64,000 bases of DNA from DATARN01 sp963851105 (GTDB lineage Bacteria; Actinomycetota; Acidimicrobiia; Acidimicrobiales; Palsa-688): contig CAWKNP010000012.1 in NCBI GenBank assembly GCA_963851105.1, positions 98,091 to 162,090 on the forward strand, read 5' to 3'. Numbering within the stretch: position 1 is the stretch's first letter; the number at the start of each line of letters is the position of its first letter. The translations under genes were made by a program, and so were the position numbers. Positions 7,899 to 15,540 of this stretch are shown here, piece after piece. The notes under the pieces were generated by a model, which was not told where the DNA came from, ran no database searches, and saw only the letters and a list, made by a program, of their open reading frames with translations.

Positions 7899-8744
7899 TC
7901 AGAGCAGGGTGTACTGGGCGGCCGCCAGCTGTTGGGCAGTCGCGGGCAGGGGGGGAGCCAGTGGGCCCACGGCGGCGACCGACGCCACATAGGAGCCCCG
8001 GGTGAACAGAACCTGGGCCACGTGCGATGAATCCTGCGAGCCCGCCAGCCCCACGGCGCCGGGGATGCCGGTGACCGCGAACGCTGTTGGCACGGGCTTT
8101 TGGGTGGTCTTCTCCTGCTGCACGACCCTGTTCAAGTAGGCGGTCGCCCCGGCTGGGGTACGGAAGTGGTAGATAAAGACGAGCAGGACATTTTGCTTGC
8201 CCGCGTCGGCCCACATGCGCTGGTAGCCGTGGAGGAACCCGGCGGTGGTGAGGGCGGCCTCGGCCCCGGGGCCGGCGTCGTCGCGCACCGCTTTGGCCAG
8301 GTCGGAGGGGCCGGTGTCGCCGACCGAGTCGGCCTGCAGGACATAGCCGGCAGGGACCACTTTTACCACCCGCTCGCCGACCAGGTCGCGACCGGGCTGG
8401 GCGGTCGTGGCAGCGGCGGGTGCCGGGGACTTCTTGTTGTGCGACTGGCGCCAGTAGACGGCGGCGCCGGCGCCGAGCAGGGCGACGATCACCAGGCCGA
8501 TCAGCAGCCGCGGCCGGCCGCGGCCCCGTGACCGGCGGCCGTCGGTCGGCATGATCGAGGAGCTTGGCCCTTCGGGGGCGTTGTTGGGGGGCGGGGGCAG
8601 CGAGGAGGCCGATGGGGGCGGCAGGGGTTGCGCCGGGGGCGCCGGCGCTCGGTCCTGGGGCCACGCGGCCTGGAAATCGGAAGTGCGCTGGGCTGCGTTC
8701 TTGGCCAGAAGGCCGCCCATCTGGTCGAGGAGATCGGGTGACAC
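7899..8744 (-). CDS. Proline-rich single-pass membrane protein, C-terminal part of an apparently frameshifted gene
   Basis: An open frame of 281 residues. It contains a hydrophilic start (DLLDQMGGLLAKNAAQRTSDF), a Pro-rich stretch, a single membrane segment (LLIGLVIVALLGAGAAVYW near residue 81) and an extracytoplasmic domain of ~170 residues. I recognise no family. The GTG at 8744 has no convincing ribosome-binding site, and the sequence upstream in the same direction is coding-like in other frames (see 8745-9210). I therefore read this as the distal part of a longer gene whose frame is broken in a GC-rich Pro/Ala linker. It could also be an independent gene. Confidence 0.6.
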   Translation of the reverse strand: MSPDLLDQMGGLLAKNAAQRTSDFQAAWPQDRAPAPPAQPLPPPSASSLPPPPNNAPEGPSSSIMPTDGRRSRGRGRPRLLIGLVIVALLGAGAAVYWRQSHNKKSPAPAAATTAQPGRDLVGERVVKVVPAGYVLQADSVGDTGPSDLAKAVRDDAGPGAEAALTTAGFLHGYQRMWADAGKQNVLLVFIYHFRTPAGATAYLNRVVQQEKTTQKPVPTAFAVTGIPGAVGLAGSQDSSHVAQVLFTRGSYVASVAAVGPLAPPLPATAQQLAAAQYTLL

Positions 8745-9210
8745 GTCCTTGCTCGGCGGGACCGGTGCCCGGGTGGGCGCGGGGCGCGGGGCGGGGCAGG
8801 AGGCGCCGCCGGGCGGGCGGGCGCTCGGGGGGCGTTGGCAGCCCGGGGCGGGGCGGTGGCAGCCCGGGGCGGAGCGACCGCAGCACGGGGCGCAGCGGCG
8901 GCGGGTGCTGCGGGAGGTTGGGGCGGGCGGGAGCGGGAGCGGGAGCGGGAGCGTCGGCTGCGGAGACGGCGGCCGCCAGATGGAGGGCTGCCTCCTGCAC
9001 GACCAGCAGGTCGGCGATTCGGTCCAGGATCACCGGGCGCTGCTGGCCCTCCTCCTCCAGGGACTTGACTGACAGCAACTGCTCGATGCCGAGGCTCGGC
9101 AGGTCGGAGAGAATCTCGGCCACCGTCAAGGTCTGATAGCCATCGTCGGGCTCCGGCGGCTCCGGGGGCGGCGCCGCAGGTTGGGTGGTCGTGCCGCGTC
9201 TCGATCTCAC
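8745..9210 (-). pseudogene. N-terminal part of the frameshifted Pro/Ala-rich gene
   Basis: From a GTG at 9210 the frame encodes a good amphipathic segment (YQTLTVAEILSDLPSLGIEQ, then LLSVKSLEEEGQQRPVILDRIADLLVVQEAALHLA). It then enters an Ala-Pro run made by tandem GGGAGC hexamers (about 8928-8960) and loses coding character, becoming Arg/Pro-rich and continuing over the next gene. Around 8770-8920 a second frame reads as a plausible Ala-Pro linker. The protein at 7899-8744 continues in the third frame. One or two indels in this very GC-rich repeat, real or from sequencing, would explain it. Confidence 0.5.
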
Positions 9211-9269
9211 CGTGTAGGTATCGGCCGGTCGCGGCCAGCACCTGAGCGTGTGTAACCCTGGTTCTCACC

Positions 9270-9995
9270 ATGATCGACCGTCCTGACGCCGCCTTGACGG
9301 TGGTTCTTACGCCCACCCCCACCACCGCCGCCGGAGTCCGGAGCTTCGCCGCCACATCCGGCGGCTTCCCGATCGCCGAGATCGCCACGACGCCGATCGC
9401 GGCGGGAATTCGGGTGTACGTACGCCTCACCAGCGCAACGCTTCCCGAACGTGAGGATCTCTCTGCCCTGATCGCGGCCATCGTGGACATGGGCCGGCAC
9501 GAGGATTCCCCGGCCATCCTCTTGGCCGGCGATTCCGACCTCCGGCTTCGGTATTACGCCCGCGCCGCCGGCTTCACCGCGCCATTGCGGGCGAATCTGA
9601 CTCTTGACCTCCGGGCACCCGCACCACCGGAGCGCGCTCAGGACCCTGTCGAGCGCCTTTTGGCGGACCTCGGGGGCTTGTTGCCGGGTGTGGAGATAAC
9701 GACGGCCCGGCCGCCCGGTGTGTTGCGGGCCTACTTCCGAGGCGTCTCCAGTGGCATCGGGGGACTCGTCCACCTGACGGCGCGGGGCCCGACCGACGTC
9801 GAGGCACTCCGCATGGCCATACCGGTGACCGACGATGTGATGGCGGAGGGTGTGGCGCTCATGATCGACACCGCGCTCGCCGATACGGAGCCGGTTCCGG
9901 CCACTGGTCGACGGCGTCCGCGTCACCTACGACCATTCCGCCCACGGGCTGCGGACGGGAAAGCTGGCGGGCGCGGCCGAAGCAAATGTCCGTGA
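9270..9995 (+). CDS. N-terminal part of a frameshifted protein (joined downstream to an HEFWH metalloprotease domain)
   Basis: The open frame gives 241 residues. The first ~209 look genuine: two related alpha/beta-like halves with LTVVLTPTPTTAAGVRSFAA and LDLRAPAPPERAQDP. After VPATG the translation becomes Arg/Pro-rich. In the +1 frame the sequence from 9901 reads LVDGVRVTYDHSAHGLRTGK and runs unbroken into the ORF at 10024, with no start codon of its own. The natural product was therefore probably one protein of ~400 residues covering 9270-10482, interrupted by one extra base near 9898-9900. No family recognised for this half. Confidence 0.6.
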   Translation: MIDRPDAALTVVLTPTPTTAAGVRSFAATSGGFPIAEIATTPIAAGIRVYVRLTSATLPEREDLSALIAAIVDMGRHEDSPAILLAGDSDLRLRYYARAAGFTAPLRANLTLDLRAPAPPERAQDPVERLLADLGGLLPGVEITTARPPGVLRAYFRGVSSGIGGLVHLTARGPTDVEALRMAIPVTDDVMAEGVALMIDTALADTEPVPATGRRRPRHLRPFRPRAADGKAGGRGRSKCP

Positions 9996-10023
9996 CGTCC
10001 ACCTCAACCCCGCCTACGCCCAG

Positions 10024-10482
10024 ATGGGGGAGATGGAGGCCCTTGACCGTCCCCGGTGGGAGCGCGCCGCGGGCTCGGAGCCCGGCGCGAGACACCCGTC
10101 GCGCACCCTGGCGCCGCCGTTCACGCGTATCGATGCCGTCGTGGCCCACGAGTTCTGGCACCAGATCGAGTTCGGCTTCGAAGGGGGCCGCTACCGCGAC
10201 AGTGTCGAGTTTCGGCGGTCTCTCGGCGCCTACTTCGGGGTTGAGACATTGGAGCACGCCTTCAAGGGCGGCCATGCCGTTGACCCGCGTTCATGGCAGG
10301 TGGCGAGGACCCGCCTTGCCACCGAGGTCTCGGACTACGCCACCACTGCGCCCAAGGAAGCGACGGCCGAACTCTTCACCCAGTGGTGGTGCACGGCGGC
10401 CGCCCCGCCGCCGTCAGCTCAGTTTTTCGCCACCCTCCTCAAACAGTTCTTTCCCCACGTTGATCGTGGCAGGGGCCGTTAA
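10024..10482 (+). CDS. Putative zinc metalloprotease domain (HEFWH), C-terminal part of a frameshifted gene
   Basis: 152 residues from the first in-frame ATG, though homology-like reading extends upstream to 9901. IDAVVAHEFWHQIEFGFEGG carries the HExxH zinc-binding/catalytic motif of zincin metallopeptidases. A third ligand is not obvious; E residues in APKEATAELFTQWW follow about 70 residues later and would fit a gluzincin-like Glu. The tail is Ala/Pro-rich and ends in LLKQFFPHVD. The stop (TAA) overlaps the convergent gene's stop in TTAA. Likely a pseudogene or a sequencing frameshift; activity requires the joined frame. Confidence 0.6.
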   Translation: MGEMEALDRPRWERAAGSEPGARHPSRTLAPPFTRIDAVVAHEFWHQIEFGFEGGRYRDSVEFRRSLGAYFGVETLEHAFKGGHAVDPRSWQVARTRLATEVSDYATTAPKEATAELFTQWWCTAAAPPPSAQFFATLLKQFFPHVDRGRGR

Positions 10483-10772
10483 GAGGCTGTCGTCCAGTCG
10501 TGACGGCACAGTTCGAAGGTCAAGGCGACGACCTCCTTGGCGACGGCAGCCGCTTCGTCGTCGGTCAGCATGGTCCGGGTCATCGGCGTCGCGGAAAGGC
10601 GGGCGAGCAGGGCCGCCACTCGGGCCCGGACGTCGGCGGCCACTTCGCCGGCATCGACTTTGCTCAGGTGGGACAGATAGGCCCGGTTGATGCGCTGCTG
10701 GATGGCTCCCGGGGTCTCGGCCATGATGGACACCGCGGCGGTAAACAGCTCCGCCTGGGAGGACAGTTGCAT
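10479..10772 (-). CDS. Small alpha-helical protein of unknown function
   Basis: 97 residues from the ATG at 10772 (MQLSSQAELFTAAVSIMAET). Predominantly helical and soluble, with no motif I recognise. The open frame extends further upstream, but that part lies antisense to glbO and is not coding-like. It is divergent from the truncated haemoglobin gene with only 24 bp between the starts, so the two promoters must overlap. It may share regulation with glbO. Confidence 0.55.
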   Translation of the reverse strand: MQLSSQAELFTAAVSIMAETPGAIQQRINRAYLSHLSKVDAGEVAADVRARVAALLARLSATPMTRTMLTDDEAAAVAKEVVALTFELCRHDWTTAS

Positions 10773-10796
10773 GGGGCCGAACGGTAGCAACCACCA

Positions 10797-11207
10797 GTGA
10801 GCGGCGGTGGGGAGACGTCGCTCTACCAGCGAGTGGGGGGTACTGCGTGGTTCCACGAGCTGGTGGCGCGGTTCTACGCCGGGGTGGAAGTCGATCCCGT
10901 CTTGCGGCCCCACTATCCCGAGGACCTCGAAGGGCCCCGTGAGCGGCTGACCGGGTTCCTCATCCAGTACTGGGGGGGTCCCGGGGACTACAGCGCGGCA
11001 CGGGGCCACCCGCGCCTGAGGATGCGCCACGCCCCGTTCACCATCGGTCCCGCCGAACGCGACGCCTGGTACCGGCTCATGGCCGCCGCTGTGCGCGCCG
11101 GCGATCCCGCTCCCGACGACGAGGCGCAGCTGCTCGCCTACTTCGCCCACACGACAAACTTCCTGATCAACTCCGTAGACCACCCGGCAACGGACCGTCG
11201 CGCTTAG
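10797..11207 (+). CDS. glbO: Group II truncated haemoglobin (trHbO)
   Basis: 136 residues. The 2-on-2 globin signature is clear: VGGTAWFHELVARFYAGVEVD (helices A/B, Tyr at B10), LTGFLIQYWGGPGDY, the proximal His in RMRHAPFTIG (F8), and the invariant Trp at G8 in RDAWYRLM. These features define group II (trHbO), which bind O2 and NO and take part in redox or respiratory protection. The GTG at 10797 starts within a 24-bp divergent spacer. It stands alone rather than in an operon. Confidence 0.9.
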   Translation: MSGGGETSLYQRVGGTAWFHELVARFYAGVEVDPVLRPHYPEDLEGPRERLTGFLIQYWGGPGDYSAARGHPRLRMRHAPFTIGPAERDAWYRLMAAAVRAGDPAPDDEAQLLAYFAHTTNFLINSVDHPATDRRA

Positions 11208-11262
11208 TTCCGCGCGGGCGGCCCAGGTAAGCGGTCACAGGGGTGGCATAGGGTGGCCGCCA

Positions 11263-12264
11263 ATGAGCACATCGTTTGCTATCGAGGCGGAGCAGCTTCG
11301 CAAGCGCTATGGCGACAGCGAGGCGCTGGCCGGGGTGGATCTGGCGGTACCGACGGGATCGGTGTGTGGGCTCCTCGGGCCCAACGGCGCCGGGAAGACC
11401 ACGGCGGTACGGATTCTCACCACGTTGTCGGTGCCCACCGACGGCCGGGCGCGGGTCGCGGGGTTCGACGTCATCACAGAACCGATGGAGGTCCGCCGCC
11501 GCATCGGATTGGCAGCCCAGGACGCGACGGTCGACGGCCTGCTGACCGGCCTGGAAAACCTCATCATGATCGGCGAGCTTCACCACCTCGGTCGGGCCAC
11601 CGCCCGCCGGCGGGGCCAGGAGCTCCTCGAGCAGTTCTCCCTGGCCGATACGGGCCGCAAGCTGGTGAAGGAATTTTCCGGCGGGATGCGCCGGCGGCTT
11701 GACCTGGCGGCCACGCTGGTAGCGGCGCCGGAGGTGTTGTTCCTCGACGAGCCGACCACGGGGCTCGATCCCCGCGGTCGCAACGAGTTGTGGGTGGTGC
11801 TCGATACCTTGGTCGACAGCGGCACCACCATCCTGCTGACCACGCAGTACCTGGAAGAAGCGGAACGCCTGGCCGACGAGATCGTGGTGATCGACCACGG
11901 GCGAGTCATCGCCCGGGGCGACGCCCGCCACCTCAAGCGCCAGGTGGGCGGCGACCAACTTTTGCTGGTACCGGTCAGCGCTGACGACCTGGCCCGCGCC
12001 GCGGCCGTGGTCGAGCGGGTGCTCGGCGTGCAGGCGTGCATCGATCCCGGTACCCGCCGGGTGACGGCGCCCGCCAAGTCGGGTGTCGCGGCCATCGCCG
12101 CGGTGGCGGCCGAGTTGGTCTCGGCCGGTATCGCGGTCGAGGACCTCGGCGTGCATCAACCGACCCTCGACGACGTGTTCCTGACCCTGACGGGGACGCC
12201 CATCCGAACCGAGGCGCCGTCTGCAGAAGCAGTCTCCGAGCCTGCCGAGGAGGCGCTGCGATGA
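11263..12264 (+). CDS. ABC transporter ATP-binding protein, DrrA-like
   Basis: 333 residues. Walker A is LLGPNGAGKTTAVRIL, the ABC signature is KEFSGGMRRRLDLAATL, and Walker B is VLFLDEPTTGLDPRGRNELW, followed by the switch TTQYLEEAERLADEIVVID. The C-terminal ~90 residues form the accessory domain typical of drug-resistance DrrA proteins (VEDLGVHQPTLDDVFLTLTG). It overlaps the ABC-2 permease gene by 4 bases (ATGA), so the pair makes a two-component exporter of lipids or hydrophobic drugs. Substrate unknown. Confidence 0.93.
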   Translation: MSTSFAIEAEQLRKRYGDSEALAGVDLAVPTGSVCGLLGPNGAGKTTAVRILTTLSVPTDGRARVAGFDVITEPMEVRRRIGLAAQDATVDGLLTGLENLIMIGELHHLGRATARRRGQELLEQFSLADTGRKLVKEFSGGMRRRLDLAATLVAAPEVLFLDEPTTGLDPRGRNELWVVLDTLVDSGTTILLTTQYLEEAERLADEIVVIDHGRVIARGDARHLKRQVGGDQLLLVPVSADDLARAAAVVERVLGVQACIDPGTRRVTAPAKSGVAAIAAVAAELVSAGIAVEDLGVHQPTLDDVFLTLTGTPIRTEAPSAEAVSEPAEEALR

Positions 12265-13091
12265 CCGATCTCCTGGCCGCGAGCGACCGGAAAGGATCGA
12301 TCTTCGGCGACACCTGGGTCGTGGCCCGGCGAAGCCTGCTGCACATGCGGCGGGAGCCGGAAGTGCTCTCGGACGCCACAATCCAGCCGGTGATGTTCGT
12401 CCTGCTCTTCGCCTACGTCTTCGGTGGTGCCATCGGCGTCCCTGGGGGCGGCAGCTACAAGGAATTCCTCATTGGCGGCATCTTCGCCCAGACGATCGTT
12501 TTCGGGGGCACCTTCGGGGTGGCCATGGCCATCGCTGCCGATCGCAACAACGGGGCCATCGACCGCTTCCGGTCACTCCCCATGGCCCGGGGCGCGGTGC
12601 TGGGCGGCCACGCCCTGGCCAACCTGCTCAAGGCGATGTTGCCGCTGGCGCTCATGTCGATCTGCGGGCTGATTGTCGGCTGGCGGATCCACACCGACGT
12701 CGTGCACGCCACGGCCGGCTACGGGCTGCTCATCGTGTTCACCTTCGCCATGATCTGGCTCGGTGTGCTGCTCGGAAGCGTGGTCGCCACCCCGCAGGCC
12801 GTCCAGGGTATTGCCTTCGTCGCCATCTTCCCGCTCACCTTTGTCGCCAGTACCTTCGTATCGACCTCGACATTGCCGGGGGCGCTGCGGACGTTCGCGG
12901 AATGGAACCCGGTGAGCTCCCTGGCCGGTTCTCTGCGCCAGCTGTTCGGCAACCCTGGCGGCGTCGCCCCCAAGGGGTCGCCCTGGCCGTTGCAACACCC
13001 CGTCACCTACACGCTGCTGGCGTGCGCAGTGCTCATCGTGGTGTGCGCCCCCCTGGCCACCCGCAGCTTCCAGCGTTCCACTACCGACTGA
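12261..13091 (+). CDS. ABC-2 type permease, DrrB-like
   Basis: 276 residues from the ATG overlapping the ATPase stop. Six membrane segments are expected: PVMFVLLFAYVFGGAI, FAQTIVFGGTFGVAMAIA, ALMSICGLIVGW, GLLIVFTFAMIWLGVLLGSVVA, IAFVAIFPLTFVASTF, and LLACAVLIVVCAPLA. The FAEWNPVSSLAGSLRQLFG motif near the C-terminus is typical of ABC2 membrane proteins of the daunorubicin-resistance type. It works with the preceding ATPase in the cytoplasmic membrane. Confidence 0.92.
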   Translation: MTDLLAASDRKGSIFGDTWVVARRSLLHMRREPEVLSDATIQPVMFVLLFAYVFGGAIGVPGGGSYKEFLIGGIFAQTIVFGGTFGVAMAIAADRNNGAIDRFRSLPMARGAVLGGHALANLLKAMLPLALMSICGLIVGWRIHTDVVHATAGYGLLIVFTFAMIWLGVLLGSVVATPQAVQGIAFVAIFPLTFVASTFVSTSTLPGALRTFAEWNPVSSLAGSLRQLFGNPGGVAPKGSPWPLQHPVTYTLLACAVLIVVCAPLATRSFQRSTTD

Positions 13092-13167
13092 CCGCCACCG
13101 GCGCTCGTCCCCGCAGCACCGGCCCCGACGCCGGGCGTAGTGGGATCTGGTCGGTTTCGTCGCTTGA

Positions 13168-13204
13168 GGCCACCTGCCACCGGCGGCGGCGGTGCGGCCT
13201 TTAG
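13168..13204 (+). terminator. Possible rho-independent terminator after the ABC exporter operon
   Basis: A GC-rich hairpin can be drawn from CCACCG / CGGTG with flanking GGCC blocks, ending in CCTTTAGG. The T-run is short, so the call is tentative. It lies 77 bases downstream of the permease stop and before the next gene on the same strand. Confidence 0.25.
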
Positions 13205-13258
13205 GCTGGTTACGGTGACTGCGCTCAAGGTGACCGCTCCCTCACGGGGCCGAATCGG

Positions 13259-14101
13259 GTGACTGGCCGCCCGCCGATGGCAGCCGCCTCGACTCGGCCA
13301 CGCCGGCCCCTCGGGGCGCCGGCCATCCTATTTTCCCTGGTGGCACTGGTGGTACTTCCGCTGGTGGGCTGCAGCCACATCCCGACGGCGCCCGAAACTC
13401 TGCCATGCCACGCGGTGGCGGGTACCGAGGACTACGCCCTCGATCTCGAACAAGCGGCGAACGCCACGACCATCGCGGCGGTCGGCAAGCGCCTTGGCCT
13501 CCCCGACCACGCCGTCACCGTCGCCCTGGCCGCCGCCCTCCAGGAGTCCAAGCTGTACAACCTCTCCTACGGCGACCGGGACTCGGTCGGCCTCTTCCAG
13601 CAGCGGCCGTCGCAGGGTTGGGGCACCCACGACCAGATCCTTTCCCCCCGCTATGCCGCCACCGCCTTCTTCTCGCACCTGACCAAGGTCGCCAACTGGG
13701 AGAGTCTTCCCGTGACCGACGCTGTCCAGGCCGTCCAGATCAGCGCAGGCCCCGACGCCTATGCCCGATGGGAGGCCGAGGCCCGCGTCCTCGCCCAGGC
13801 CCTCACCGGCGAGGTGCCGGCCGCCTTCACCTGCCGGACGCCGGGCAAACCGCCGACCCCAGCGCAGGCGTCGGCGCAGAATGCGGCCATGGTGGCGGCC
13901 TTGATCGCCGACGCGGGCGCGCCCGGGGTGGGCACTCCGCTCAGCGAGCCCCAGGGGTGGTTGGTCGCGGGATGGCTGATCGCCCACGCCCCGCACTACG
14001 CGGTGGCCACGGTGGCCTTCGGAGGTCAGCGGTGGTCCGGGAAGACCGGGAAGTGGACGGCGTATCCGCCCGCGTCCAACACCGTGGAGGTCAATCGATG
14101 A
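13259..14101 (+). CDS. Lipoprotein with lytic-transglycosylase/lysozyme-like domain
   Basis: 280 residues from a GTG. The N-terminal signal peptide has a positively charged start, a hydrophobic core (AILFSLVALVVLPLVGC) and the lipobox LVGC, so it is probably lipid-anchored outside the membrane. Residues ~75-185 contain ALQESKLYNLSYGDRDSVGL, then FQQRPSQGWGT. This is the catalytic-Glu region and GLFQ(I/Q) motif of goose-lysozyme/SLT-like peptidoglycan hydrolases common in actinobacteria. The C-terminal ~80 residues are of unknown fold. The gene is not obviously in an operon. Confidence 0.7.
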   Translation: MTGRPPMAAASTRPRRPLGAPAILFSLVALVVLPLVGCSHIPTAPETLPCHAVAGTEDYALDLEQAANATTIAAVGKRLGLPDHAVTVALAAALQESKLYNLSYGDRDSVGLFQQRPSQGWGTHDQILSPRYAATAFFSHLTKVANWESLPVTDAVQAVQISAGPDAYARWEAEARVLAQALTGEVPAAFTCRTPGKPPTPAQASAQNAAMVAALIADAGAPGVGTPLSEPQGWLVAGWLIAHAPHYAVATVAFGGQRWSGKTGKWTAYPPASNTVEVNR

Positions 14102-14107
14102 GCAACA

Positions 14108-14557
14108 TCAGTCTTCCACCGGACCAATGACGACCGACCCGTCGGCGCCCACCTGCCACCCGGGGTTGGTGGCCACTTCCCAACGAAAGCCCGAAGGGTC
14201 CGCGAAGTAGCCGTGGAAGCCGCCGAAGTCCGCCCGCTGCGGCGCCTTCAGGATGCGGGCGCCGGCCGCTTCGGCAGCCACCAGCAGCGCCGCCACTTCG
14301 TCTTCGGTCTCGACGATGTGGGCCAGGGAGATGGGGGGCGATCCCGCCTCGTGTTCGCCGCGAGGGGGTTCGGCGGCATCGGCGTCGAGGTTGTCTCGGC
14401 CGAACAATCCGAGCACCAGCCCATGGCCGATCTGCAGGAAGACGACGTCGCCGGGCACCTCGAACAGCGGCGCCCAGCCGAGCCCCTCCACATAGAACTG
14501 CCGGGTGGCGGCGAAATCGGTTACGCCCAGTGTGATGAGATCGACGCGAGGTTGCAT
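14108..14557 (-). CDS. VOC family (glyoxalase/bleomycin-resistance-like) protein
   Basis: 149 residues. MQPRVDLITLGVTDFAATRQ, then FYVEGLGW, VFLQIGHGLVLGLFGRDNL and the C-terminal GFHGYFADPSGFRWEVATNP show the paired beta-alpha-beta-beta-beta modules of the vicinal-oxygen-chelate fold. The final Glu of RWEVA is the usual metal ligand. Members range from dioxygenases to antibiotic-binding proteins, so no substrate can be assigned. It converges on the lipoprotein gene with a 6-base gap. Confidence 0.85.
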   Translation of the reverse strand: MQPRVDLITLGVTDFAATRQFYVEGLGWAPLFEVPGDVVFLQIGHGLVLGLFGRDNLDADAAEPPRGEHEAGSPPISLAHIVETEDEVAALLVAAEAAGARILKAPQRADFGGFHGYFADPSGFRWEVATNPGWQVGADGSVVIGPVED

Positions 14558-14628
14558 GGCCCTACCGTGCCACGACCTACGCGGACTGTCTTGTAAGAAA
14601 CGGCCACGGGGTTCAAAATGGCGCCGTC

Positions 14629-15438
14629 ATGAGCGTGACATCGCGCTACCGGGAATGGGTACTGCCGGGCGCCGAAGAGGTCATCGCCTGCCGTTGGGAG
14701 CAGGTGACCGAGGAGGTCTGCGAGCAGGGCTTCGGGCCGGGCGCGGGCGTTTATGTCCAGCGAGTGCTGCCCGACGGTTGCGCCGACGTGATCGTGACCG
14801 ACTCGGGCTCTGCTTTCTTCGTAGGACCCACCGCGGAGGTAGCGCTGCCCAAGCTGGCGCCGGGGAGCACGTTGGTCGGCCTGCGCGTGCGGACAGAGGC
14901 GATCGGAGCCGCGCTGGGTGTACCGGGCTACGAGTTGCGCGACCGTGACCTTCCCCTCGACGACGTCATCGGACCGGTGCGCGCCCGGCAGCTGATCGAT
15001 GCGCTCCTCGGGACCGAGGAGTTCGGCGGCGCCTGGATCCGCAGCTGGGTGGCGGGGATCGCCGTCGATCGGCGCACCGCGGTCGCGGTACGTCAGTTGC
15101 GGACCGCAGCGACGGCCGACGTGGCGTCGATCGCCGCTGCGGTGGGGATGTCAGGCCGCCAACTGCGGCGGGTAATGCTGGCCGATGTCGGCCTCGGCCC
15201 GAAGACGCTGCAGCGGATCGGCCGGTTGCAACGCTTCCTGGCGCTGGCGGAATGCGCCCGGCCCACCGGCGGCGTTGCGGGGGCGCCGGCCGGGCAAGCG
15301 CCCGCGGCGCGGGGCAGCCTGGCGCAGTGGGCGGCAGAGGTGGGCTATGCCGACCAGGCGCACATGACGAGGGAGGTGGCGGCGCTGGCGGCGACGACGC
15401 CCGCCCGTCTTGTGGCGGAGCGACGCCGCGGCGCCTGA
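14629..15438 (+). CDS. AraC family transcriptional regulator
   Basis: 269 residues. The N-terminal half (SRYREWVLPGAEEVIACRWE, then RVLPDGCADVIV and FVGPTAEVALPKL) is the DUF6597-type sensor domain often paired with AraC DNA-binding domains. The C-terminal half carries two helix-turn-helix motifs: VASIAAAVGMSGRQLRRVM and LAQWAAEVGYADQAHMTREV. Divergent from the VOC gene with 71 bp between the starts; it may control it. The ligand is unknown. Confidence 0.85.
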   Translation: MSVTSRYREWVLPGAEEVIACRWEQVTEEVCEQGFGPGAGVYVQRVLPDGCADVIVTDSGSAFFVGPTAEVALPKLAPGSTLVGLRVRTEAIGAALGVPGYELRDRDLPLDDVIGPVRARQLIDALLGTEEFGGAWIRSWVAGIAVDRRTAVAVRQLRTAATADVASIAAAVGMSGRQLRRVMLADVGLGPKTLQRIGRLQRFLALAECARPTGGVAGAPAGQAPAARGSLAQWAAEVGYADQAHMTREVAALAATTPARLVAERRRGA

Positions 15439-15540
15439 CACGTCCGATCGGAGCAGCCGGTTCTGCTAGAGAGAACGGCCGACCGGGGCGGCGGTTTCCT
15501 CCTCACGGAATCTGACGGCGGTTGCCAGCCGAGTTGGTTT

